Shown here in pieces: positions 41,848 through 49,791 of a stretch of 51,202 nt of DNA (positions within the stretch are counted from its first letter, which is position 1; each line of letters opens with the position of its first letter). A program made the translations under genes and the position numbers. Origin of the DNA: Roseiflexus sp. (GTDB taxonomy: Bacteria > Chloroflexota > Chloroflexia > Chloroflexales > Roseiflexaceae); assembly GCA_025062325.1 (NCBI GenBank), contig JANXAL010000003.1:1-51202 (forward strand), in the 5' to 3' direction. The notes beneath the pieces are model-generated. The model was given only the letters and a program-made list of their open reading frames with translations. It did no database searches and was not told where the DNA came from.

Positions 41848-43029
41848 CTCCCACAACTTGCGCTGGAACGTCGAGAGAAATTCCACGCCGTCGTCGGTCA
41901 CCAGCACATCTTCCTCAATGCCGATATATCCAGCAGAGGTGACGACGCCCAGTTCGAGGGTGTAGACATTCCCCGCCTCGACCTGCATCTCTGGCGTGCG
42001 ACCATAGCGGGGCCAGCGCGGACCGAGCAGCGGACCGCCATCATGACAGGCACGCCCCAGACCGTGCCCCAGTGCGTGGCGATACTCCTCATATCCCGCC
42101 TCGACGATCACCCGGCGCGCCGCTGCGTCCACCTCATACCCGCGCACGCCAGGGCGCAACGCTGCGGCGCCTGCTTCGATCGCCCGTACCACCGTCTCGA
42201 AAGCGCGCTGAATGTCAGGCGGCGGCGCATCTTCACCTGGACGGCGCACATACCACATCCGCTGAATGTCTGAACAGTATCCCTCGTGCCGCACGCCAAG
42301 ATCGATATGCACCAGATGCCCTGGCTGCACCACGATGTCAGCGCGCGGACCGCCGTGACCGGCTTCGGACTCGGGACCGCTGTTCACAATCGGGCAGGCG
42401 TCCCATGCCCAGGCGCTCGCCAGGTTGCGGCGCCGAAACTCTTCGTGCACAAAGGCGGCAATCTGCGCCTCGCTGACGCCAGGGCGAATCTGTTGACCAA
42501 CCATTTTAACGATCTCTTCAGTGACGGCAACGGCAGCGCGAATACGCTCCACCTCGGCAGGCGTCTTGCGCGAGCGCAGCTTTGCCAGCAGCGGTGCAGC
42601 GCTCACGAACCGCGACGGAAATGGCGTATCCGCCAGGAGGTCGCAGAGATGCAGGAACATCCCGTGGGTCAGACCATCAGCAGTCGGGTCGTCAAGGCTG
42701 TAGTTCAGCCCGATCGTCAGCGGATCGAGGCGGCGCAGGGCATCGATCAGATGATCGCGGATGCTTTCGTCATAGCCGATGATCGTCTGAAACAGCCCCG
42801 ACGCGCGCACGCCAGCGACGTCGTAGCGCCCCACAATAGCGACGCGCTGCCCGCCGCGCCCAAAGATGAATGCCGAGTCCCACGTTACATCGACGCCAAC
42901 CACGAGTTCAATGCCGGGATCGGGACGGATTACACTCTCACGAACGAATATGAGCCAGGCATCGAGACCGGTTTCGGCAAGTAATGCTTTGGCTTGAGCG
43001 GCTTTCTGGTGGTAGAGCATGGTCATCAT
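41842..43029 (-). CDS. M24 family metallopeptidase (Xaa-Pro aminopeptidase-like)
   Basis: A 395-residue cytosolic peptidase with a creatinase-type N-terminal domain (about 1-165) and a pita-bread catalytic domain. The dinuclear metal ligands are visible: two Asp in HIDLGVRHEGYCSDIQRMWYV, His in ALGHGLGRACHDGG, Glu in YTLELGV and Glu in IGIEEDVLV, so the site looks complete. It likely removes N-terminal residues next to proline. The start is uncertain: ATGs at 43029, 43026 and 43020 cluster, none with a strong ribosome binding site. The stop codon lies in the CGYGCCT heptamer repeat, suggesting repeat expansion has reached the gene end. Confidence 0.9.
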   Translation of the reverse strand: MMTMLYHQKAAQAKALLAETGLDAWLIFVRESVIRPDPGIELVVGVDVTWDSAFIFGRGGQRVAIVGRYDVAGVRASGLFQTIIGYDESIRDHLIDALRRLDPLTIGLNYSLDDPTADGLTHGMFLHLCDLLADTPFPSRFVSAAPLLAKLRSRKTPAEVERIRAAVAVTEEIVKMVGQQIRPGVSEAQIAAFVHEEFRRRNLASAWAWDACPIVNSGPESEAGHGGPRADIVVQPGHLVHIDLGVRHEGYCSDIQRMWYVRRPGEDAPPPDIQRAFETVVRAIEAGAAALRPGVRGYEVDAAARRVIVEAGYEEYRHALGHGLGRACHDGGPLLGPRWPRYGRTPEMQVEAGNVYTLELGVVTSAGYIGIEEDVLVTDDGVEFLSTFQRKLWEI

Positions 43030-43108
43030 TTCTATCACACACAGGTGGAAGGAGCCTATGCGGTGCATGCATTGAAGTCACACGCTGCTAACACAATTTC
43101 GTCGTTCC

Positions 43109-43360
43109 CTATGGAACGGCAGGTCCATTTGCCAGGAAATACCCCGCCAGCAACGCCGCCACAAAGACTCCTGTCGCAAATAGCACGTTAAGGAGCGATT
43201 GCTGCCGAAACGATACTATGAGCGCCCCTGCAACAACCACCACTGCCATCAACCATACCACAAAAGCGGCTTGCCGCACGAATTGCCCAAGGATAAGAAT
43301 AAGTAGCATGACAGTGATACTCAACAACAAGGCAGAAAGTCGCGGAGTCATTGTTTCCAT
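43109..43360 (-). CDS. Small membrane protein of unknown function
   Basis: An 83-residue, very hydrophobic protein with three probable transmembrane helices (about 7-26, 30-50, 57-77) and almost no soluble loops. AAGGAGA lies seven bases before the ATG, supporting real translation. It sits between the hydrolase-cNMP gene and the M24 peptidase gene on the same strand. I do not recognise a family. Confidence 0.65.
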   Translation of the reverse strand: METMTPRLSALLLSITVMLLILILGQFVRQAAFVVWLMAVVVVAGALIVSFRQQSLLNVLFATGVFVAALLAGYFLANGPAVP

Positions 43361-43423
43361 TGATACTCTCCTTGTTCAAGAGACAAACGTCACTCCGTCA
43401 CATGATACTTGTCATCATCTCTG

Positions 43424-43556
43424 TCTTCAACCTTCACACCTTCAACCTTCGCACCTCAACCTTCGCACTGTCACGCCTTCGACCCAAGGAGACGTTGCCG
43501 TGCAATGTCTCTACCGCATGCCCCTCACGCCTCTCACCTCTCGCCTCAGTCCTCAT
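43424..43556. repeat. Heptamer and 15-mer repeats around a GACGTTG hairpin
   Basis: TTCAACC-TTCRCACC units repeat about three times (43428-43470, roughly 15-base period). Words CCCCTCA, CGCCTCT, CACCTCT, CGCCTCA, GTCCTCA follow in strict 7-base phase (43521-43555). Between them lies a hairpin, GAGACGTTG (43489-43497) with CAATGTCTC (43503-43511), related to 23112-23162. Confidence 0.65.
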
Positions 43557-44941
43557 TCCAGCACCCGCGTCACGCTGCCTCCCTGCAACGCACGCCGTTC
43601 AAGGCGCTGCGCCAGCCAGTTCTGGCGGCGCAGGCGACGCCCCAACGATACCGCCAGGTTCTGCATAAGGCGCATCCCCAATGCCGGGTCATCTTCCGCA
43701 AGCGTGTTCAGCGCCTCGCGCGTCAGCACCAGCACCGTCGTCGGTTGATCACCGGCGCGCAGTTCGGCGCTCCGCTCTGTATCCTCCAGCAATCCCAATT
43801 CTCCGGCGACCTGCCCGCTCTGCATAAAGGCGATCCGCACGGGCGGCTGGCGCGCCCCGCCAACATGCACCGGGTCGAGCCAGACTTCAAGCAACCCGTC
43901 CTGAACGATGTACATCTCGTGGCTGCGCTCACCGGCAGCGGCAAGGCGTTCGCGCGGCGCCAGCACGCGCTGCTGCAACAGCGACGCCACGCGCAGGCGT
44001 TGCGTCTCATTCAGATGCCCGCCGATCTCTGAGTTGTTGAGAAACTGCGCAATGGCGCGCAACTCGCCAATGTCGCGCGAATCGGCAGGCAGTGCAACCC
44101 CCGCTGGCGGCAGACCGAGAAAGAGGGCGATGTGGCGCAGTGTCGCGTCCGGTTGCTCGAACTGGGGCCAGTGACCGGCGTTCGGAATGATCCGCAGATC
44201 AGCGGTGGGCCACTCGGCGGCGACCGCTCCGGCATCACGCAACGGCACAATGTTATCCTCTGCGCCCCAGATCACCAGCGCTGGCGGTTCAACCATCGAA
44301 AGCTTCCCGCGCAGATCGCCCTGGCGCATTGCCTGAAAACAGGCGGCGCGCATACGCCCCTGTCCAGGTCGGCGTGCATCGGCGCGAATGCGCTGATAGT
44401 CTTCCTCTAAGACCTGGGCACGTTCAGCAAAGTTCGATGGCCTAAGCAGATAATCAGTGTAATCGATCGGCGTTTTCGCCAGCAGGTGCAATAGCCATTC
44501 GAGCGGCGGGAAACGCTCCGCCAGCACATGCGGACCGATCAGCAGATTCACCCGTGTCGAGAGTCGCCCGCTCAACGCCGGATTGAGCAGCACCATGCGC
44601 TCGACCAGCAGCGGGTAGCGCAGCGCCAGCGCCGTGCTGATCTGCCCGCCCATTGAATGACCAAAGAGCGCCACTGGTTGATCGGGACTAAAATGCTCGA
44701 TTAGACGCGCTACAAGATCGGCGTATCCCGTGATCGTTGGAGGGTGTGTTGGCGCTGGTGAACGTCCGAAGCCGGGCAGATCAATGGCAACGCAGCGATA
44801 GCGACGACTCAGCACGGGCAGGATCGGTTTCCAGGTATACGACGAACTCGCCCAACCATGAACGAGAAACGCATATGGCGCGTTCTCAGGACCGGTTTCC
44901 TCAAGGTAGATTGTTTGATCATCGATCGTGTACAGCGCCAC
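43553..44941 (-). CDS. Alpha/beta hydrolase fused to a cyclic-nucleotide-binding domain
   Basis: A 462-residue two-domain protein. Residues 1-280 form an alpha/beta hydrolase with FLVHGWASSSYTW (oxyanion), LFGHSMGGQ (Ser96), VIWGAEDNIVP (acid) and IPNAGHWPQFEQPD (His), a complete triad. Residues about 300-455 form a Crp-like cyclic-nucleotide-binding domain (RERLAAAGERSHEMYIVQDGLLEVWL, then GELGLLEDTERSAELRAG, the phosphate-binding cassette, and a closing C helix). No DNA-binding domain follows. I infer that the hydrolase is allosterically controlled by cAMP, cGMP or another ligand, or tethered by it. Its stop lies in the heptamer tract at 43521-43555. Confidence 0.9.
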   Translation of the reverse strand: MALYTIDDQTIYLEETGPENAPYAFLVHGWASSSYTWKPILPVLSRRYRCVAIDLPGFGRSPAPTHPPTITGYADLVARLIEHFSPDQPVALFGHSMGGQISTALALRYPLLVERMVLLNPALSGRLSTRVNLLIGPHVLAERFPPLEWLLHLLAKTPIDYTDYLLRPSNFAERAQVLEEDYQRIRADARRPGQGRMRAACFQAMRQGDLRGKLSMVEPPALVIWGAEDNIVPLRDAGAVAAEWPTADLRIIPNAGHWPQFEQPDATLRHIALFLGLPPAGVALPADSRDIGELRAIAQFLNNSEIGGHLNETQRLRVASLLQQRVLAPRERLAAAGERSHEMYIVQDGLLEVWLDPVHVGGARQPPVRIAFMQSGQVAGELGLLEDTERSAELRAGDQPTTVLVLTREALNTLAEDDPALGMRLMQNLAVSLGRRLRRQNWLAQRLERRALQGGSVTRVLE

Positions 44942-45289
44942 GGGATCGTCCTGTTCTTACCCAACCGAATCAGGCGGAGCGACTGCTCTCCTCCTCTGTC
45001 TCGAAACGATTGACGCGAAGATGCGAAGGTGCGAAGCCTCGCAACCAAATATTCGCGCCTTCATCCCTTTGCCTCAGCCTTTCTGAGAAACGTTCTCATC
45101 ATTGATTGTAGGAGATTGCGGACGCCGGGTACAGGGTATCGGCTTACAAAACGATGAACATCATCTAAAGAGACAGATCGTGTTGTCGTTCAACAACGAA
45201 AGGGAAAGCAATTACGACTTGAAGAGAACACCACGATCTCGCATACTGAAAACGCCGATCCGTGTCTGGCTTAGATCGAGGGGTTGACC
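44942..45289. other. Intergenic region between divergent genes
   Basis: No gene seen. It holds the dispersed palindromic element at 45008-45098; the rest is unremarkable. The short frame 45102-45287 has no start signal. Confidence 0.5.
45008..45098. repeat. Dispersed GCGAAG/GCAAAG palindromic element (degenerate full copy)
   Basis: Left arm GACGCGAAGATGCGAAGGTG (45012-45031); right arm CGCGCCTTCATCCCTTTG (45054-45071), then CCTCAGCCTTTCTGAGAAACG. The arms are partly complementary, and the right flank matches the reverse complement of 8968-8998 (AGAAAGGCTGNGGCAAAG). Confidence 0.65.
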
Positions 45290-46282
45290 ATGATTGATTT
45301 TCGGACAACCTACCTTGGTTTGTCGCTGAAGAATCCTATCGTCGCTTCATCATCGCCGATCTCGAAGCGCATCGACAATGTTCGTCGTCTGGAAGAAGCT
45401 GGCGCCGCCGCCGTTGTGCTCTTCTCGCTGTTTGAGGAACAGATCGTTCACGAGTCGCTCGAACTCGACTACTACCTCGACCGAGGCGCCTACAGTTTCG
45501 CCGAGTCGCTGACCTACTTCCCGGATATGGAACGGTATAACCTCGGTGTCGAGCCGTATCTCGAGCACATCCACGCGCTGAAACAGCGGGTCAACATCCC
45601 GATCATCGCCAGCCTCAACGGACCGTCGGACGGCGATTGGGTGGAGTACGCGAACAAGGTGGAGCAGGCAGGCGCCGATGCGTTGGAGCTGAACCTCTAC
45701 TTCTTGGCGACTGATCCGAACATCACCGGCGCCGAGATCGAAGAACAGTACCTGCGGCTCGTGCGCGACGTGTGCCGCCGGGTAACCATACCGGTAGCAG
45801 TCAAGATGAGTCCGTTCTTCAGCAGCATCGCCAACATCGCCAAACAGTTCGTTGACGCGGGAGCGAAAGGACTGGTGCTCTTCAACCGCTTCTACCAGCC
45901 CGATTTCGATCTGGAAGCGCTGGAAGTCGTGCCAAATCTGAAGTTGAGCACATCGGATGAACTGCGCTTGCCGCTTCGCTGGATCGCCATCCTTTATGGG
46001 CGCATCAATGCCGATCTCGCGCTAACCAGCGGCGTCCATACGGCGCAAGACGTATTGAAAGCCATGATGGCAGGCGCGCGCGTAGCGATGATGACTTCCG
46101 AGCTGCTGGCGCATGGCATCGAACGCATCCCCGCTATTCTGAACGATATGCGGATATGGATGGAAGAGCACGAGTACGAGTCGATTGAACAAATGCAGGG
46201 CAGCATGAGTCAGCAGGCGGTCGATAACCCGTCGGCGTTCGAGCGAGCGAACTACATCCGGGCGCTGAGTTCCTTTGGGTGA
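45290..46282 (+). CDS. Dihydroorotate dehydrogenase-like FMN protein
   Basis: A 330-residue TIM-barrel protein of the dihydroorotate dehydrogenase superfamily. It begins [27 protein letters not shown] and has [53 protein letters not shown] and the late FMN-phosphate region [29 protein letters not shown]. It is annotated in many bacteria as dihydroorotate dehydrogenase-like; no pyrimidine genes are nearby, so PyrD function is not claimed. In several phyla such proteins accompany pyruvate:ferredoxin oxidoreductases; none is seen here. GAGGGG (45278-45283) lies six bases before the ATG at 45290. A strong terminator follows. Confidence 0.88.
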   Translation: MIDFRTTYLGLSLKNPIVASSSPISKRIDNVRRLEEAGAAAVVLFSLFEEQIVHESLELDYYLDRGAYSFAESLTYFPDMERYNLGVEPYLEHIHALKQRVNIPIIASLNGPSDGDWVEYANKVEQAGADALELNLYFLATDPNITGAEIEEQYLRLVRDVCRRVTIPVAVKMSPFFSSIANIAKQFVDAGAKGLVLFNRFYQPDFDLEALEVVPNLKLSTSDELRLPLRWIAILYGRINADLALTSGVHTAQDVLKAMMAGARVAMMTSELLAHGIERIPAILNDMRIWMEEHEYESIEQMQGSMSQQAVDNPSAFERANYIRALSSFG

Positions 46283-46316
46283 GATCGGGCCTCGCATAGG
46301 CTATCCCACGGATCTC

Positions 46317-46352
46317 AGGCTGCGGAAGGCATTGCCTCCGCAGCCTGTTTTT
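46317..46352 (+). terminator. Intrinsic terminator after the DHOD-like gene
   Basis: AGGCTGCGGA (46317-46326) pairs perfectly with TCCGCAGCCT (46337-46346), with an inner GGC-ATT-GCC stem, then G and five T residues. Confidence 0.92.
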
Positions 46353-46427
46353 GGCAAGCTTCGCACACTGCGCCGCAACCGGTGTTGATCATCCATTCAA
46401 GAATCAGAAGCCAGAAGTCTGATACGG

Positions 46428-46456
46428 TTGCCGCTACCGCACAACTTCTGTACAAT
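46428..46456 (+). promoter_or_regulatory. Sigma-70 promoter of the FHA gene pair
   Basis: TTGCCG (46428-46433), a 17-base spacer and TACAAT (46451-46456), giving a start site near 46463. It excludes the upstream start at 46428. Confidence 0.65.
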
Positions 46457-46499
46457 ATGCGCAAGTGATCAGTATTCGCATATGGCGGTATGGCAGCCT

Positions 46500-47228
46500 A
46501 TGTCAGCACTCAGTCGCTTCGAAGCGTTCATGGAGAACATCGTCGAGGGGTCAGTCGCGCGGTTGTTCCGCAGCCCGGTCCAACCTGCTGAGATCGCCAA
46601 ACGCCTTGAACGAGCGATGGAAGCTAACCAGACGGTTAGCGTGCGGCGCATCCTGGTGCCAAATTACTACCGCGCCTTCCTGAATCCGCAGGACTTCGAG
46701 GCGTTCAAGCCCATTCGCACTGAGGTCGAACGCGAGATGGCGACCTATCTGGCGGATCTAGCACAGGAACGCGGGTTCAGCATGGTCGAACACCCCCGCG
46801 TCGAGTTGGTCGCCGACGCTAGTGTGCCCCGGCGGACGATTCAGGTGGTGGCGGAAACGCAGGCAGCGCCAGCTGCACCGGACCGGGCAGGCGATACGCA
46901 GGTCATTCCGGCGCAGGTCGCAGCGGCGCCAGCAGCCCGCGCTCGCCTGCTCCTGACAACACCCACCGGCACTCATGTCATCCCGCTTGACAGCACATTA
47001 ATGACTATTGGGCGTGGGTTGAACAACGATATCATTCTAGAAGATGCGCGTGTGTCACGAAACCATGCTCAATTGCGCTATAAATCGCGCCGTTTCTGGC
47101 TAACCGACCTTGGCTCAACGAACGGCACCTTCGTCAACGGCGAACCAGTGACGGAACGCGCCCTGCGCGACGGCGATGTCATCTCGCTTGGCGGGATGGA
47201 ACTGACGTTTCGCTATGCCGATCGTTGA
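46500..47228 (+). CDS. DUF3662-FHA protein (FhaA-like)
   Basis: A 242-residue cytosolic signalling protein. Residues 1-110 are a DUF3662 (FhaA N-terminal) domain (SRFEAFMENIVEGSVARLFRSPVQPAEIAKRLERAME). A variable linker follows, then a C-terminal FHA domain (about 155-240) with IGRGLNNDIILEDARVSRNHAQL and DLGSTNGTFVNG, the residues that bind phosphothreonine. In actinobacteria FhaA links Ser/Thr kinase signalling to cell-wall synthesis. ATG at 46500 matches the usual family start; 46482 is possible. No ribosome binding site is clear. The partner FHA gene follows 39 bases later; kinases, PBP and RodA genes of the actinobacterial cluster are absent here. Confidence 0.91.
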   Translation: MSALSRFEAFMENIVEGSVARLFRSPVQPAEIAKRLERAMEANQTVSVRRILVPNYYRAFLNPQDFEAFKPIRTEVEREMATYLADLAQERGFSMVEHPRVELVADASVPRRTIQVVAETQAAPAAPDRAGDTQVIPAQVAAAPAARARLLLTTPTGTHVIPLDSTLMTIGRGLNNDIILEDARVSRNHAQLRYKSRRFWLTDLGSTNGTFVNGEPVTERALRDGDVISLGGMELTFRYADR

Positions 47229-47267
47229 GCGCTGGTCGCTTGACATCTCGCGCTGCTTGAACCACCT

Positions 47268-47732
47268 ATGTTCGACTTTGCCAATGTCTCGATTGACGCC
47301 GCAATGCTTGTGCTGCGCGTTGCCGTTGTGCTGCTGCTCTATTTCTTTCTCTGGCAAGCGCTGCGCGTCATGATCCGCGAACTCGCCGTCACTGGGCAGA
47401 CCGGTCAGGTTTCAGCGACGCAGAGTCCGTATGGTCACCTAGTTGTGCTGCGCAGCGGCCAGAGCGGCGTGGCTGTCGGCAAAATGTTTCCGCTCAGCCC
47501 GAGCACGATCATTGGGCGCAGCATGGAGCACTGTGAGATCGCCCTGAACGACTCGTTCCTGTCGCAACAGCACGCTCGCCTTGAACTGCGCGGCGATCAG
47601 TGGGTGCTCGAAGACCTGAACAGCACTAATGGCACCTTCGTGAACGACATCGAAGTGCGTGGCGCCACTGTCGTCGAAGAAGGCGACATTATCCGCGTCG
47701 GGCGCATCGAGCTGCGCCTGGTGAGCGGGTAG
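47268..47732 (+). CDS. Membrane-anchored FHA protein (FhaB-like)
   Basis: A 154-residue protein with one N-terminal transmembrane helix (about 12-35) and a cytosolic FHA domain (about 70-150) with IGRSMEHCEIALNDSFLSQQHARL and DLNSTNGTFVNDIEV. The typical SRxH segment reads SQQH, one substitution from consensus. Layout matches FhaB/FipA-type proteins, which bind phosphorylated partners at the division site in actinobacteria. Same operon as the FhaA-like gene. Confidence 0.9.
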   Translation: MFDFANVSIDAAMLVLRVAVVLLLYFFLWQALRVMIRELAVTGQTGQVSATQSPYGHLVVLRSGQSGVAVGKMFPLSPSTIIGRSMEHCEIALNDSFLSQQHARLELRGDQWVLEDLNSTNGTFVNDIEVRGATVVEEGDIIRVGRIELRLVSG

Positions 47733-47747
47733 CGAGGGCGACTACGC

Positions 47748-48215
47748 TCATACTCGAAAGAGCGGACGCGGATCGGCGCTGCTAAAGGGCCATGGTATCG
47801 CCAGCAGCACTGCCAGCATCGCTAGACCAGCGAAGATAGCGTAGCGCCGATAACGCTTCTCTTCCGGCAACCGCTTCGCAGTGACATGCCCGACATGCGC
47901 CAGCACCACGGCGATCACCATCACCAGAATGTGCTCGACTGCCCAGAAGCGCAATCGCGCATCGCTCATGGCAGCGCCGAAATCGTCGAATACCCGCCGC
48001 ACGACGGGACTGAATACGCCGTAGAGCAGCAGTCCCAGCAGCAACTGAATGTCCATCGATATCGTAAAGAACGACCCCAGTCGCCCGACCGACGCATCCC
48101 ACGGGCGCCTCCCCAGCCATCCGGTCAGGGCGCGGACGATGAGCAGCACTCCAAGAATCACAACCGCCCATCGCATATACGAGTGTGCATAGAGTGTGAT
48201 GTTGTATAGATTCAT
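47748..48215 (-). CDS. Four-helix membrane protein with conserved histidines
   Basis: A 155-residue inner membrane protein with four transmembrane helices. Conserved-looking residues include His11 (YAHSYMRW) in helix 1, and His in AVEHILVMVIAVVLAHVGH of helix 3, a pattern that could bind haem. Similar proteins, often labelled cytochrome B, are widespread in Bacteroidetes. The closing IPWPFSS motif is typical of them. The ATG at 48215 is used; the frame is open to 48281 but overlaps the MFS gene end. Haem binding is inference. Confidence 0.78.
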   Translation of the reverse strand: MNLYNITLYAHSYMRWAVVILGVLLIVRALTGWLGRRPWDASVGRLGSFFTISMDIQLLLGLLLYGVFSPVVRRVFDDFGAAMSDARLRFWAVEHILVMVIAVVLAHVGHVTAKRLPEEKRYRRYAIFAGLAMLAVLLAIPWPFSSADPRPLFRV

Positions 48216-48237
48216 CGTAGTGCCTCTGTGCGTTGAG

Positions 48238-49662
48238 CTATGCCGCTGAAGCCCCGCGCTGCAGACGGCGCTGCGTCGCAAGCTCCTCGGTGCGGCTCTT
48301 TAAACCAAACGAAGCGATAAACAACAGGACCATCAGGACGCCGACAATCAGGAAAGCAGCAGCATAACCCCCGACGTCGCCGCCGCGCGCTGCCGCAACG
48401 GCGCCGAGCAGAACAGCGCCGATCAACTGTCCGATGCTGATGAACACCGTCAATACGCCCTGCGCCGCGCCACGCTCTTCGGCTGGCGCCTCGTTCAACA
48501 GGATATACCGGAGCGATGCCCCAAGCAGGACGCCGATACCGATGCCGAACAGCACAGAGAAGCCGTAAAACGCTGGCAGAACGTTCGCCAGCATACCTTC
48601 CAGCAACAACCCGGCGGCGATCAACGCTGTGCCAGTCAACACGACGATCTTCGACCCGACTCGGTCAAGTGCGCGCCCCGACAGCGGCGAACCGACTGCC
48701 ATCGCTAGCACCATCGGAATCAGCATAAAACTTGCCGTTGATGGCGTAACGCCGAATGCCGCCACCAGCAACGATGGCACAAACAGTGTCACCGCTTCGC
48801 TCAACCCTGCGCCAAATGAAAGCGCGCCAGCCAAGGCTATCTGCCGGTTCCGGAACAGGTTGATGTCCAGCACCGGATCCTCAGCGCGACGTTCGATCCA
48901 CCAGAAGACGGGGACGAGCGCCAGCGCCAGCAGCAACAGCGGCGCGACTGGCGAAGCGCGGAATGCATTAGTCAGACCTGGCACGCTTGCCTCATCTATC
49001 AGGTAGGCAAGATCGCTGAGCGCCACTGCTAGCGCTGCCAGCAGCACGCCCAATACCGCCGTCCCGCCCCAATCGAAGGGACGCGGCGTTGACGAGCGGG
49101 TTGCAGGCAGCAGCTTCACGCCGAAACCGATCAGCGCCGCTGCGATCGGCAGGTTGATCAGAAACAGCCACTGCCACCCAAGCATGAGCAGCAAGCCGCC
49201 AATGATTGGTCCAATCAGGAACGCAATGCCAAAGACAGCGCCAATCAGGCCAAGCGCGCTGCCACGCTTCTCTGGCGGAAAGGTGTCGCCGATCACTGCA
49301 CTGGCGACCGGGAAAATGCCGCCAGCTCCAAGCCCCTGAATGGCTCGACCTGCCAGCACCACTGTGTACACCGGCGCCGCCACGATCATCAACGACCCCA
49401 GACCGAAGAGCGCGATGCTGGCAGTGTACAGCATACGCCGCCCGAACCGATCTGATAATTTGGCAATGAACGGCGTTCCGACGAGATTGAAGAGCACGTA
49501 AATGACGAACATCCACGATGCAGCGCGAGCGTCAATCGCGAAGTGCTCGCGCAATGCCGGCAGCGCCGGTCCGACAATGGCAATGTCGAGCGCTGCCATC
49601 AGGACGCCCACAAACAAGACGAGGAGAATCTGGTTCCGTTTGCGTTCCTCGTGTGCTATCAT
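48238..49662 (-). CDS. MFS drug-efflux transporter, EmrB/QacA (DHA2) type
   Basis: A 474-residue proton-driven exporter with about 14 transmembrane helices. The first helix has the DHA2-like AALDIAIVGPALPALREHF, motif A is KLSDRFGRRMLYTASI, and motif C-like glycines lie in LIGAVFGIAFLIGPIIGGLLL. GAGGTG precedes the ATG at 49662. A near-palindrome resembling a TetR-family operator lies 17-36 bases upstream (49679-49698), suggesting ligand-inducible repression; the repressor gene is not in the window. Substrate is unknown. Confidence 0.92.
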   Translation of the reverse strand: MIAHEERKRNQILLVLFVGVLMAALDIAIVGPALPALREHFAIDARAASWMFVIYVLFNLVGTPFIAKLSDRFGRRMLYTASIALFGLGSLMIVAAPVYTVVLAGRAIQGLGAGGIFPVASAVIGDTFPPEKRGSALGLIGAVFGIAFLIGPIIGGLLLMLGWQWLFLINLPIAAALIGFGVKLLPATRSSTPRPFDWGGTAVLGVLLAALAVALSDLAYLIDEASVPGLTNAFRASPVAPLLLLALALVPVFWWIERRAEDPVLDINLFRNRQIALAGALSFGAGLSEAVTLFVPSLLVAAFGVTPSTASFMLIPMVLAMAVGSPLSGRALDRVGSKIVVLTGTALIAAGLLLEGMLANVLPAFYGFSVLFGIGIGVLLGASLRYILLNEAPAEERGAAQGVLTVFISIGQLIGAVLLGAVAAARGGDVGGYAAAFLIVGVLMVLLFIASFGLKSRTEELATQRRLQRGASAA

Positions 49663-49678
49663 ACGCTCACCTCGAAGG

Positions 49679-49698
49679 TTTCCTGACCGGTCGGTAAA
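49679..49698. promoter_or_regulatory. Candidate TetR-type operator before the MFS gene
   Basis: TTTCCTGACCGGTCGGTAAA is palindromic at 16 of 20 positions, with the perfect core GACCGGTC. The GACCGGTCGGT word is common in TetR/AcrR operators. It sits between the MFS start and the rpe promoter. Confidence 0.6.
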
Positions 49699-49748
49699 GA
49701 GTGTACCGCATCCACTGCACCATGTCAAGAGAGCACAAGGCGCTATGA

Positions 49749-49754
49749 TATAAT
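49749..49754 (+). promoter_or_regulatory. Consensus -10 of rpe
   Basis: TATAAT at 49749-49754 with no good -35. It overlaps the first in-frame ATG (49753), which therefore cannot be the rpe start. Confidence 0.5.
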
Positions 49755-49791
49755 GAGTGGTAATTCAGAGCCTGTTCTTGCAGGAGTGTGT

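Noticed and set aside
41395-41854. Several frames on both strands with Arg/Ala/Pro-rich or MGKRG repeats
   Set aside because: They are translations of the short tandem repeats and heptamers, not genes.
49753-49791. Upstream ATG start for rpe
   Set aside because: The ATG is part of the TATAAT -10 element, and a GTG with a good ribosome binding site lies at 49792.
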